Source: Melieria omissa
Lineage: Eukaryota; Arthropoda; Insecta; Diptera; Ulidiidae
NCBI GenBank assembly: GCA_963971225.1
Contig: OZ020269.1
Coordinates: forward strand, 28,933,783 to 28,997,782
DNA: 64,000 nucleotides
Direction: 5' to 3'
The notes under the pieces were generated by a model. That model was not told the origin of the DNA and searched no databases. It was given only the letters and a program-made list of their open reading frames with translations. Positions 10,413 to 19,681 of this stretch are shown piece by piece; the stretch's first letter is position 1; every line of letters begins with the position of its first letter. The position numbers and the translations under genes were made by a program.

Positions 10413-11237
10413 GTATGTATGTCCCATATTAGCAAAAAGGTCTTTCTCCTTTAAATATTTAAAAGAATACAACAAAATTTCTTTAGTGAAGCCGATATGG
10501 TTTGTTTAAATAGTCCCCTTCAGCCTCAGTACAGCTATTTGAATGATCTAAAATCATGTCTAATGAGAGTTTTAGATCGTCCTTCAGGATGTCGGTACCA
10601 GCCTTTTGGCTTCTACGTCCTCAAAGCGCCTTTGTTTAATCGGTAAATGCATTTTTTGTTTATAAGGTGACAGTCGCTTGATGCCGCGTCAAACGAGGAG
10701 TGGTTGATGGTTAAAATTCTACTTTTAGTCAGAACATCAGTCACAACTGTATCGATGAGATGGTGTCTTTCGATAGCCAAAAGTTCAGTTAAACTAAAAA
10801 CTGAAATTATAAAATTGCTTCTTTTAAAAAAATATCAAATTAAATATTACTGACTAAATATTAAATACCATCAAATGAACATTCAACAATGTATACAATG
10901 TGAAATTTCAATATATTTAACTTATTATTTAACTTTTAACTATTTACATTTGTTTGGAGATTTTAAGTTTTCAACCTAAATATGCAGTTTTCTTATTTCA
11001 AAATACTTCTAAGAATTTCAAAAACTACTCGAATTCCAACGACAAACAAAATTGTATCCCTGAAGCTCAGACGTTTGCAATGTTGTATGTTGCCATATAG
11101 CAATCACATAGCAAAAGGGTTAAGAAAACAACAAAACCTTAAACTTGGCACATTGAAGTTTTTATTGCGTAATGAGACAACTTTAATACGTTATTGAATC
11201 GTATTACACAGAGTAATTCACTAAGTGTTCAGTTGGC
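10413..11237. repeat. array spacer, homologous upstream region of Gr2
   Basis: This spacer starts with the target site of LINE copy A and then has blocks shared with the spacers at 17110-17845 and 22629-23396. They include TAGTGAAGCCGATATGG, a CCTTCAGGATGTCGGTACC block, CAAAGCGCCTTTG and the ATGCAGTTTTCTTATTTC block. It contains no receptor exon and no other gene that I can support. An ORF of 71 codons starting at 10982 aligns with similar short ORFs upstream of Gr1 and Gr3 but does not persist upstream of Gr4. Confidence 0.75.
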
Positions 11238-11312
11238 ACCACATAATCTAAACTTATCTATAATTTATAGAATATACATTCATATCTATTTATGTTTATA
11301 GTGCGAATGATT
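11238..11312 (+). promoter_or_regulatory. conserved promoter-like block upstream of Gr2
   Basis: Same block as before Gr1, with the palindrome CTATAATTTATAG at 11258-11270. Immediately before it (11228-11236) is a TTCAGTTGG run containing an initiator-like TCAGTT, shared with Gr3 but absent from Gr1. Since that lies upstream of the TATA-like core, I do not treat it as the start site. Confidence 0.45.
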
Positions 11313-11474
11313 ATGTTAATTGAAATGACTCAACCTTGTAATCAACAGAATGGCTTCAATAGACTAAAATTGCGTTTTTGTAGAGCTGTGGTGGCTATTG
11401 TGCTCGTCACGTCCGCGACAGGACTCAGTCGAATTATTTCAACCGAGACGTGTAAGAAATGCGGTGCAAGCTGA
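11292..11474 (+). other. conserved 60-codon upstream ORF overlapping the Gr2 start
   Basis: Same length and same 16 nt overlap with the receptor frame as in the other three copies. It differs from the Gr1 version at about eight residues, mostly in the C-terminal third. The GTAAGA at its end looks like a splice donor in copies 2-4 but is absent in Gr1, and no suitable acceptor follows that would join this frame to the receptor. Confidence 0.4.
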
Positions 11475-12772
11475 TTCAAAACCGAGCCAAAACCTTTCAT
11501 CGAATTTGCCGAATTTTGCTGATCTACGATCTCCGCTACAACCGCAACACAGGACAGCTGGAACGAAAAAGGAGCAACTGGTGTTTGAGATTTTTAATTC
11601 ATCTGCTGTTGGTCTTGATCAGCACCGTTATGTCCAGTGGCATTGTGTTAATTGCTATTTTCAGTCTCATCTCCAACCGCTTTTTTACGGACGAGACCAG
11701 CTTGTTCACGCAGCATCTGGTTTTAATGTCCAGCATATCCTTGACGCGCTGCTATTCCATTGCATATTTGTTGAAGATGGCGTTGTCGCAATCTTATCGA
11801 AAGCTTCTCGAGCACCTATTGATCAACGTTTGGAAGTTGAAAGCACAAGTGCGGGCCCTCACCGGAGCGGATGTCCGCGTCCTGCCACAGCTGAGGACGT
11901 TGCTGCGCATGAAGCACGTCGTCGTGCTCTTGCAGCTCTGTGTCATGTCGTTTCCACTTTGCATTATTCCCTTTCCGTTTCCGTATTTCCTGCTGATCGA
12001 GTTCAGCTACTACGCCTACCAGACAATGCAACTGACCCTACTGAGCCTGCATCGCAACCTGAATGCGCTGCTCGAAAGAGGAAATCATCGCAGCGAGCGA
12101 CGCGCAGTGTGCGGCGCCAGCTGCAGGAAGACAGCGAAGCGTCTGCGCCGAGTCGTGTCACTTTTGTATCGACTTGGGAAAGCGCACGCACAATTCACGA
12201 AACACTTCCACTGGTATCCTAAGCTGATCTACTTCACAATTTTCAGCTGCATTTTCAACATAAGCAAATACATCGTCTGTCTCTTTCTGAACTTCAAAGG
12301 GGACAGTAGCTTTGAGTTTACCGTATTCGTAGAGGTTGTGTTTGAGATACCGTTCATTGTGTTGCCCTGGCTGAAAATGGGCCTGATGGCCTCCATAAAC
12401 GATTCACATCTGGAGGAAGCCAAGTTCTCGCTCGATCTGTGCACAGTTGCCATTGCGAAGCTGCCGGCCGAAGGCGAAGATTGCGGCTGGTGTAAATCGA
12501 TAAAGAAATCGGTGAGTGTGTGGCTGAATGTTGTAGTTGTTGTACGCCATTCCTCATATATGGTTTGAAATTGCAATTGCTTCTAGGTTGAAGTGTTTCT
12601 GTTGCACACTCAACTGCATCCGCCCACGCTGAACGTCTTCAGGAACACGCGCCTGGATCGGCAGTTCGCATGGCATTTCGGCATATCATCGATTCTGTAT
12701 GCATTGACCTGTGCGCAATTCGAAATATTCCATGCAAACGAATGTCAACGATACCCTGATCGTAATACATAA
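11459..12772 (+). CDS. gustatory receptor Gr2 (7tm_7 family), two exons
   Basis: Second receptor of the array, 412 aa. Exon 1 is 11459-12511; intron 12512-12586 (75 nt, phase 0, GTGAGT...TTCTAG); exon 2 is 12587-12772. Domain plan is as in Gr1; TM7 reads SSILYALTCAQF, keeping the Y-x5-QF signature. In exon 1 residues 150-310 it is closest to Gr3 (PLCIIPFPF, FTKHFHW, LIYFTIF, KMGLMAS). Its intron, last exon (SSILY, EIFHA) and 3' flank match Gr4, and its first 70 residues are closest to Gr1. The gene is therefore a mosaic. No AATAAA is obvious close downstream; LINE debris begins about 125 bp after the stop. The reading frame is intact. Confidence 0.93.
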
Positions 12773-12897
12773 TGATGTTATATGTATATATTCAATTCAA
12801 ATCAATTATGGTCAAAGTTCATTTAAAGGATCACATCACGTTTGAAAAAAATTTATGAACATTTACTTTATTTTACTTTACTCTCTCTAAAATCAAC

Positions 12898-14252
12898 CCT
12901 GACCAAGGCGTACCACATTGCCTGCACCCCAGTACTCGTGAAAAGTAAGCCCAAGTCGCCTTGTTGGAACAAGACGCTCGGGTCTCATAGACGGTCTTCT
13001 TCTTCTTGACTGGCACGACAGCTCGATTACGAGACTAAGGCCTAGCAAACCGCAACCAACCATGTTGTGTGTGTGAATTTTTACAAGGTTGGAAGGGACC
13101 GACAGTTTTATGCCGATTCCGAACGGCGAGTTGGGAGCTTTTTCATAGGCAAATTTACTCTCAGAGGTTTGCCATTTACGTAATGATGCTTAAGCCACAG
13201 ACGAAATACCATGGCGTAGTACAAGACAACAAGTTGCTGTGGAAGGCCAACGTTGAAGAGAGGGTGAAAAATTCCAGTACTGCCATATACATATGCAAAA
13301 AGATGTTGGGCACTACATGGGGCATGTAACCTTCCCTGATGCATTGGTATTACACGGTGCTAGTAAGGCCGATACTACTCTATGGTCTTTTGGTGTACGG
13401 TGATTGAAAGAAACCAACATAACTTATGCCGCTGGAAGAAGCTCAACGCCTCGCTATACTCCGAATAACGGGTGCGCTACGAACTACTACTACCAACGGC
13501 AGCTCTCTACTAAATTTGCCTCCCATCGATCTCTTTGTCGAATGTTCGGCGGCCAGATCCGCCGGTACGCTGAGAGCCACGGGGCAATTTGCAAACAGCT
13601 CGTTCGGACACAGCGTGATTGGTCGGGATCTAGCAGTTGAGCTCGACTACACGATTCCACTTCTTCGCTTCGGAAAAAAGATCAAAACAACGATTGGAAA
13701 AGAAGGCTGGCGTAAAGGCCTAGAGTCCGATCGCAGGTCCTACAACATCTTCGCAGATGGCTCCAAAATGGCGGGAGGTGTGAGGTATTTGCAGTTGGTA
13801 AGGCTGCAGAACTCGCCAGCGTAAACGCTACTATGAAATCAACTAAAAAATTCTAAAGACGTATTATGATAGTTTAAACGAAATCATGGCTAAAAGGCAA
13901 AGGCCATATGGAGGAACATGAACGCTTGTCATACAGTCATACCACGCAAGAAACACTAGTTTTCTACTATCACTATCCATGAAGGAATTCAGGGCCCTAG
14001 TTGGGGTGCTTACCGGCCACTGTCTGTTGGCAGCTCATGCACAAAGGATGGGTCTTACAAATAACGACAGATGCAGGCTATGCAAAGAGCAGGACGTTCG
14101 TGAGACGCTGGAACACATAGTGTGCTTCTTTTCGGCAATTGCTAGAACGAGATCAACACATGTAGGAGCGCTAAGCCTTACAGGTCTTCACCAAGCTTCG
14201 GAGCGAGACATCAAACCTCTGTGGAGCTTCACTAGAGTGTACACCTTCTAAC
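12898..14252 (+). mobile_element. fragments of an RNase H-bearing LINE (I/R1/Loa-type), broken
   Basis: Plus-strand pieces of one LINE type. Positions 12900-13000 read as the linker after the endonuclease (a KPKSPCWNKTLG-like motif). Positions 13180-13330 match the C-terminal side of the reverse transcriptase (KYHGVV.D.KLLWK, KKMLGTTWG). Positions 13426-13640 give the LRITGALRTTTT and LLNLPPIDLF region, and 13760-13790 an RNase H start (IFADGSKM). Positions 13979-14250 are the tail with a CRLC...H..C zinc-knuckle-like motif. The frame is interrupted by stops and shifts, and a SINE piece sits between the first two parts. It is a dead remnant inside the Gr2-Gr3 spacer. Confidence 0.75.
13050..13171 (-). 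mobile_element. truncated SINE, same family as the SINE at 61.9 kb
   Basis: This stretch matches the reverse complement of the 3' half of the SINE at 61882-62106. It shares the CCGATTCCGAACGGCGAG block, GGGAGCTTTTTCATAGGC and ACTCTCAGAGGTTTGCC. The tRNA-like 5' part is missing. It lies between two pieces of the RNase H LINE, so it either inserted there and was then cut by a deletion, or marks a deletion junction. Confidence 0.75.
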
Positions 14253-14417
14253 AGATCACTACTATAGCTCATAAACAAACCTCCATCTGGCATCGCTAAG
14301 GACCCAATAGGGTATATGTCGTCACAACTGTCGTCTTAAATTTCGATTATTAAAAATGGAAAAGAAGCATTTGACCCAGGGGCGTAGCCCAGGCGGTGGG
14401 TTTGGGTGTCCGAACCT

Positions 14418-14766
14418 CTCCCCATAGCCTATAGTTATTTAATATTTTCAATCACTATGCATGGTACGTACGTCCCACGTTAGCAAAAAGGTCTTTCTCC
14501 TTTAAATATTTAAGGGGGTCGTCTACGTAGCGGCCTGATTTTCGAGCCTGTTTTTCAAAATTTATTACGAAGGAACGAAAAAAGATATTCACTCTCCATA
14601 GCCTATAGTTATTTAATATTTTCAATCACTACGCATGGTACGTACGTCCCACATTAGCAAAAACGTCTTTCTCCTTTAAATATTTAAAGGGGTCGTCTAC
14701 GTAGCGGCCTGATTTTCGAGCCTGTTTTTCAAAATTTATTACGAAGGAACGAAAAAAGATATTCAC
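14418..14766. repeat. 174 bp tandem duplication
   Basis: Two head-to-tail copies (about 14418-14591 and 14592-14766) run from CCATAGCCTATAGTTATTT to GAACGAAAAAAGATATTCACT and differ at only a few bases. The duplicated unit contains the sequence GTACGTACGTCC followed by TTAGCAAAAA, which is the unoccupied form of the site where the RTE-like LINE inserted in the other spacers. Confidence 0.9.
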
Positions 14767-15133
14767 TCACTTTTCTTGTTTTTTGCTTATTTAATCGTAA
14801 TCTTTCAAGAGGCAAGGTCATAAAAATTATATTTCCACATATTCGAGTGCAGGATGGCCTTGAACGTGCCCTCATCAGAATTTTGATATCAATTTTCCTG
14901 AAAGATTTTGGGCCAACCACGTAACTTAGAACAAAAAATGAAACTAATCTATAATTGATATTACATCAGCTATCTTTAGACACGAGCTTTTTGTAAAATT
15001 CAAAACTCTCGAAATGGTGGACATTTTTAAAAGAAAAGTTATTTTTCCTTGTTTTTTTCAAATGTTTATTGCCTGTTATAATAAAAAACAACAATATTTT
15101 GTCAAAAGCTCGTGTCTAATCATAGCGACGTGT

Positions 15134-16884
15134 TTTCATTTCATTTCATTTATTTATTTAGTCTAATATATAAAATTACAGACTATGATAATACAAAATA
15201 GATTTACAAAATAAATTTACAAATACAATTACAAGGAATTCTTAAATTTAAAGAACTGAATTCAAAAGATTCAAAAAAGCTGTCTTTGTAAGAGAAAAGT
15301 CAATGGTAACAGTTTGACTTATGATATTAAATTCACGAATGGCGCGAGAAATAGGGGCATTATACGCATAATTCGTCTTAGCGTTATCCTCATCGAACGG
15401 GAAGCAAATCCGGAGAGAGCGTTGGGGAACATTAAATCGAATCCTTTCTACCAAGTAAGGACAATTAATGACGCCATTAATAACATTGTAGGTAAAAGAC
15501 AGAGACAATATGGACCTACGACTATCTAGAGACTTAAGATTTATAAGCATAAGACGAGAAGAATATGGCGGTAACGGATCAACAAAGTTTAGAGAACAAA
15601 GAGCAAATTTGAGAAAGATTTTTTGAACCCGTTCGATTCTATTAGTAGCAGATTGAGTGCAGGGTCTTCAAATAAAAATAGCATATTCAAGATGAGACCG
15701 GATAACTTAGGTAAAGCGTAATTTGAATGTATATGGATCAGAAAATTTAGCGGCATTACGTCTAACGAAGCCCAGTACAGAGTACGACTTTGAGGTAATA
15801 TAGTTTATATGCTTATTCAAAGAAAATCTTTCATCAAAAACCACGCCTAGGTCATTCATTTCACTAATATACTTTAGTACAGAATTCGAAATATTGTAAC
15901 TTGTAGGTAAAATGTTAAAGATCTTTGCATACGTCATCTGAAAACTCTTACTTAGATTCAAGGAGAGGCACGACTCCAGGCACAACGAATCAAGCCTATC
16001 AATATCACTTTGGAGGTTAATTGCATCATCCATGTTTTTTATTACAGAGAATATCTTTAAATCATCAGCATAAAGCAAAAATTTAGCAAAAGAAAAGCAC
16101 CTACTAATATCATTAATAACGAGAATAAAAAGAAGTGGGTCCAAGATAGAGGAGGCAACAAGGAAGAGTTGGAAGTAACCCCATCAATTGTGACAACACA
16201 CTGCCTATTACACAAATATGAGTTTATCCAAAAAACAGAGTGTAGAAAAACAGAGTGGAAGCCAATACAGGCTAATTTTTCAATTAAGATTCTATGTGAC
16301 ACCTTATCAAAGTCTTTTGAGAAGTCAGTATAAATACAGTCGACCTGAAAGCTAGAAGAAAAAGACTCGAAACAAAATTCACTAAAAACGGCCACATTAG
16401 TGACTGTAGATCTACCAGGAACAAAACCATGCTGGTTCGGGCAAATTATAGATTTAACTGCAAAACTCAACTTGGTATTGACAATATGTTCAAAGATTTT
16501 TGAAACAGTCGAAAGCTTAGAGATGGGTCTATAGTTACGAACATAATTTCTATTGCCACTTTTGAAAAAAGGCGTTATGGAGGTAAGCTTCCAGTCATCA
16601 ATAAAAGTCCCTGAAGATAACGATTTATTAAAAATTAATTTCAATGGAAGAACTAAAGCCGGACAGTTTTTTATTAAAATAGCAGATAGCCCGTCCACAT
16701 CCTTTCGAGAAGAAGATTTGAGTTTACTAATACCATAAATAATATCATCCGAAGAAAGACTCAAAGCACCAAAGTTAAGAGAAGAAGCTATATTCGCAGA
16801 AAAGTTCGGAAACATACTGTTTTCTGAGCAAATAAAAAAATAAATCGAATCGATGCGTGTAAAACTTTTCTTAAAATCGTGCAA
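15134..16884 (-). mobile_element. CR1/jockey-type LINE, 5' truncated, reverse transcriptase nearly intact
   Basis: Minus-strand ORFs 16057-16884, 15707-16144 and 15248-15550 form one reverse transcriptase with a single obvious frameshift near 16145, at the PQGS-type motif. Visible motifs are NYRPISKLSTVSKIFEHIV, GFVPGRST, YTDFSKDFDKV (motif A) and LLYADDLKIF (catalytic YADD, about 16060-16080). No endonuclease domain is present, so the copy is 5' truncated. On its own strand it ends with ATGAAATGAAATG, a short repeat tail of the kind CR1/jockey elements use. It lies in the Gr2-Gr3 spacer and is younger-looking than its neighbours. Confidence 0.85.
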
Positions 16885-17845
16885 TTAAGTTATAAAAATA
16901 CGACTTTCGGGAAAACGCGTTTAAAGTTCACAGGGAGCGTGCGGAAACACCGTGAACGAGCGTGCTCAATGCTCTACAGCTCAATAACCGTGAAGAGTTT
17001 ACCCAAGTCCTTTGGAAATAACATTCCTCACGTCTTCCAAATGAAAATTATGTAAAAAAAAAAAATGTTTTAAAACTTTGTACGTAGACATAAAAGAATA
17101 ATAAAAATATTTTTTAGTGAAGCCGATATGATTTGTTTAAATAGTCCCCTTCAGCCTCAGTACAGCTATTTGAATGATCTAAAATCATGTCTAATGAGAG
17201 TTTTAGATCGTCCTTCAGGATGTCGGTACCAGCCTTTTGGCTTCTACGTCCTCAAAGCGCCTTTGTTTAATCGGTAAATGCATTTTTTGTTTATAAGGTG
17301 ACAGTCGCTTGATGCCGCGTCAAACGAGGAGTGGTTGATGGTTAAAATTCTACTTTAGTCTAAAAATCAGTCACAAAAGTTCAGTTAAACTAAAAACTAA
17401 AATTAAAAAATTGCTTCTTTAAAAAAATAAATTAAATATTACTGAATAAATATTACTTAATCAATTTTAAGATATTAAAAACCATCTAAATAAACATTCA
17501 AAAATGTGTACAATGTAAAATTTCAATATTTTTAACTTATTATTTAACATTTAACTATTTACATTTGTTTGGAGATTTTAAGTTTTCAACCTAAATATGC
17601 AGTTTTCTTATTTCAAAATACTTCTAAGACTTTCAAAAACTACTCGAATTCCAAAGACAAACCAAATTTCATTCCTGAAACTTCAGCTTTTGCCTTGTTG
17701 CATGTTGCCATATAGCAATCACATGGTAAAAGGGTTAAAAAAACAACAAAACCTTACACATTTAAGTTTTTATTGCGTAATGAGACAACTTTAATACGTC
17801 ATTGAATCGTACTACACAGAGTAATTCAGTAAGTGTTCAGTTGGC
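16885..17845. repeat. array spacer, homologous upstream region of Gr3
   Basis: 16885-17110 is AT-rich and unshared. From about 17113 (TTTTTTAGTGAAGCCGATATG) it matches the Gr2 and Gr4 spacers, including the GTCGGTACC and GCGCCTTTG blocks and the ATGCAGTTTTCTTATTTC block near 17597. A short ORF there (65 codons) is the counterpart of those upstream of Gr1 and Gr2. There is no other coding content. Confidence 0.7.
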
Positions 17846-17920
17846 ACCACATAATCTAAACTTATCTATAATTTATAGAATATACATTCATATCTATTTA
17901 TGTTTATAGTGCGAATGATT
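17846..17920 (+). promoter_or_regulatory. conserved promoter-like block upstream of Gr3
   Basis: Same block as before the other receptors, with CTATAATTTATAG at 17866-17878. The stretch CACATAATC to GTGCGAATG is identical to that before Gr1 as far as I can read. Confidence 0.45.
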
Positions 17921-18082
17921 ATGTTAATTGAAATGACTCAACCTTGTAATCAACAGAATGGCTTCAATAGACTTAAATTGCGTTGTTGTAGAGCTGGGGT
18001 CGCTATTGCGCTCGCCACGACCGCGACAGGACTCAGTCGAATTATTTCAACCGAAACGTGTAAGAAATGCAGTGCAAGCTGA
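17900..18082 (+). other. conserved 60-codon upstream ORF overlapping the Gr3 start
   Basis: Sixty codons, ending with a TGA inside the first codons of the receptor, 16 nt overlap, as in the other copies. The hydrophobic core reads VAIALATTATGLS. Confidence 0.4.
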
Positions 18083-19364
18083 TTCAAAACCGAGCCAAAA
18101 CCTTTCATCGAATTTGCCGAATTTTACTGATCTACGATCTGCGCTACAACAGCAACACACGACAGCTGGAGCGAAAAAGGAGCAACTGGTGTTTGAGATT
18201 TTTAATTCATCTGCTGTTGGTCTTGATCAGCACCGTTATGTCCAGTGGCATTATGTTGGTTGCTTTTTTCAGCCTCATCTCCAAATACTTTTTTACGGAC
18301 GCGACCAGCTTGTACACGCAGCAGCTGGTTTTAATGTCCAGCATATCCTTGACGCGCTGCTATTCCATTGCATATTTGTTGAAGATGGCTTTGTCGCAAT
18401 CTTATCGAAAGCTTCTCGAGCACCTATTGACCAACGTTTGGAAGTTGAGAGCACAAGTGCGGGCCCTCACCGGAGCGGATGTGCGCGTGCTGCCACAGCT
18501 GAGGACGTTGCTGCGCATGAAGCACGTCGTCGTGCTCTTGCAGCTCTCTGTCATGTCGTTTCCACTTTGCATTATTCCCTTTCCGTTTCCGTATTTCCTG
18601 CTGATCGAGTTCAGCTACTACGCCTACCAGACAATGCAACTGACCCTACTGAGCCTGCATCGCAACCTGAATTCGCTGCTGGAAAGAGGAAATCATCGCA
18701 GCGAGCGACGCGCAGTGTGCACTGCCAGCTGCAGGAAGACAGCGAAGCGTCTGCGCCGAGTCGTGTCGCTTTTGTATCGACTTGGGAAAGCGCACGCACA
18801 ATTCACGAAACACTTTCACTGGTATCCCAAGCTGATCTACTTCACAATTTTCAGCTGCGTTTTTAACACAAGCAAATACATCGTCTGTCTCTTTCTGAAC
18901 TTCAAAGGGGACAGCAGCGTTGGGTTTACCGTATTCGCGGAGGTTGTGTTTGAGATACCGTACATTGTGTTGCCCTGGCTGAAAATGGGCCTGATGGCCT
19001 CCATAAACGATTCACATCTGGAGGAAGCCAGGTTCTCACTCGATCTGTGCACAGTTGCCATTGCGAAGCTACCGCCCGAAGGCGAAGACTGCGGCTGGTG
19101 TAAATCGATAAAGAAATCAGTGAGTATGTGGCTGAATGTTGTGGATTTTGTGCGTAATGTAATTGAAAATACTTCTAGGTTGAAGTGTTTCTGTTGCACA
19201 CTCAACTGCAACCGCCGACGCTGAACGTCTTCAGGAACACGCGCCTGGATCGGCAGTTCGCGTGGCATTTTGCCATTTCATCGATTCAGTATGCATTGAC
19301 CTGTGCGCAGTTCGAATTAATCCATGCAAAGGAATGCCAACGATACCCAGATCAAAATACATAA
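18067..19364 (+). CDS. gustatory receptor Gr3 (7tm_7 family), two exons
   Basis: Third receptor, 412 aa. Exon 1 is 18067-19119; intron 19120-19178 (59 nt, phase 0, donor GTGAGT after AAATCA); exon 2 is 19179-19364. TM7 has SSIQYALTCAQF with the Y-x5-QF signature. Exon 1 is close to Gr2 over residues 90-310 (about two dozen differences over the whole exon by eye). The intron length, most of exon 2 and the 3' flank instead match Gr1, and the first 40 residues (YNSNTRQ) match Gr4. Differences concentrate around residues 61-85 between TM2 and TM3. The frame and splice sites are intact. Confidence 0.93.
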
Positions 19365-19473
19365 TGATGTAATATACATTCAATTCAAATAAATTTATGG
19401 TCAAAGTTTATTCAAAGGATCACAAAACGTTAAAAAAATGTATGCATATTTACTATATTGGCTTGAATGATCC

Positions 19474-19479
19474 AATAAA
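19474..19479 (+). terminator. AATAAA polyadenylation signal for Gr3
   Basis: Same position relative to the stop codon (about 110 nt) and same context (GATCCAATAAAAGTGCAC) as the Gr1 signal, within the 3' flank shared by the two genes. Confidence 0.6.
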
Positions 19480-19681
19480 AGTGCACAACTTTATGTATTT
19501 GAAGCATTTTTTCTGTGCAAGTGGCAACTCTGAAATTTAACAACTGTCGTCTTAAATTGTTTCGATTATTAAAATAAAAAAGAAGCATGCTACCAAGAGG
19601 CGGGGGGTTTGAGGTCAGAACCCCTCCCCATGGTCTATAATTATTTTAGATTTTCAATCACTGTGCATGGTATGTACGTCC

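Noticed and set aside
11450..11620. Intron joining the upstream ORF to the receptor frame (GTAAGA donor near 11451)
   Set aside because: The donor is missing in Gr1, and the only downstream AG acceptors would remove conserved receptor N-terminal codons.
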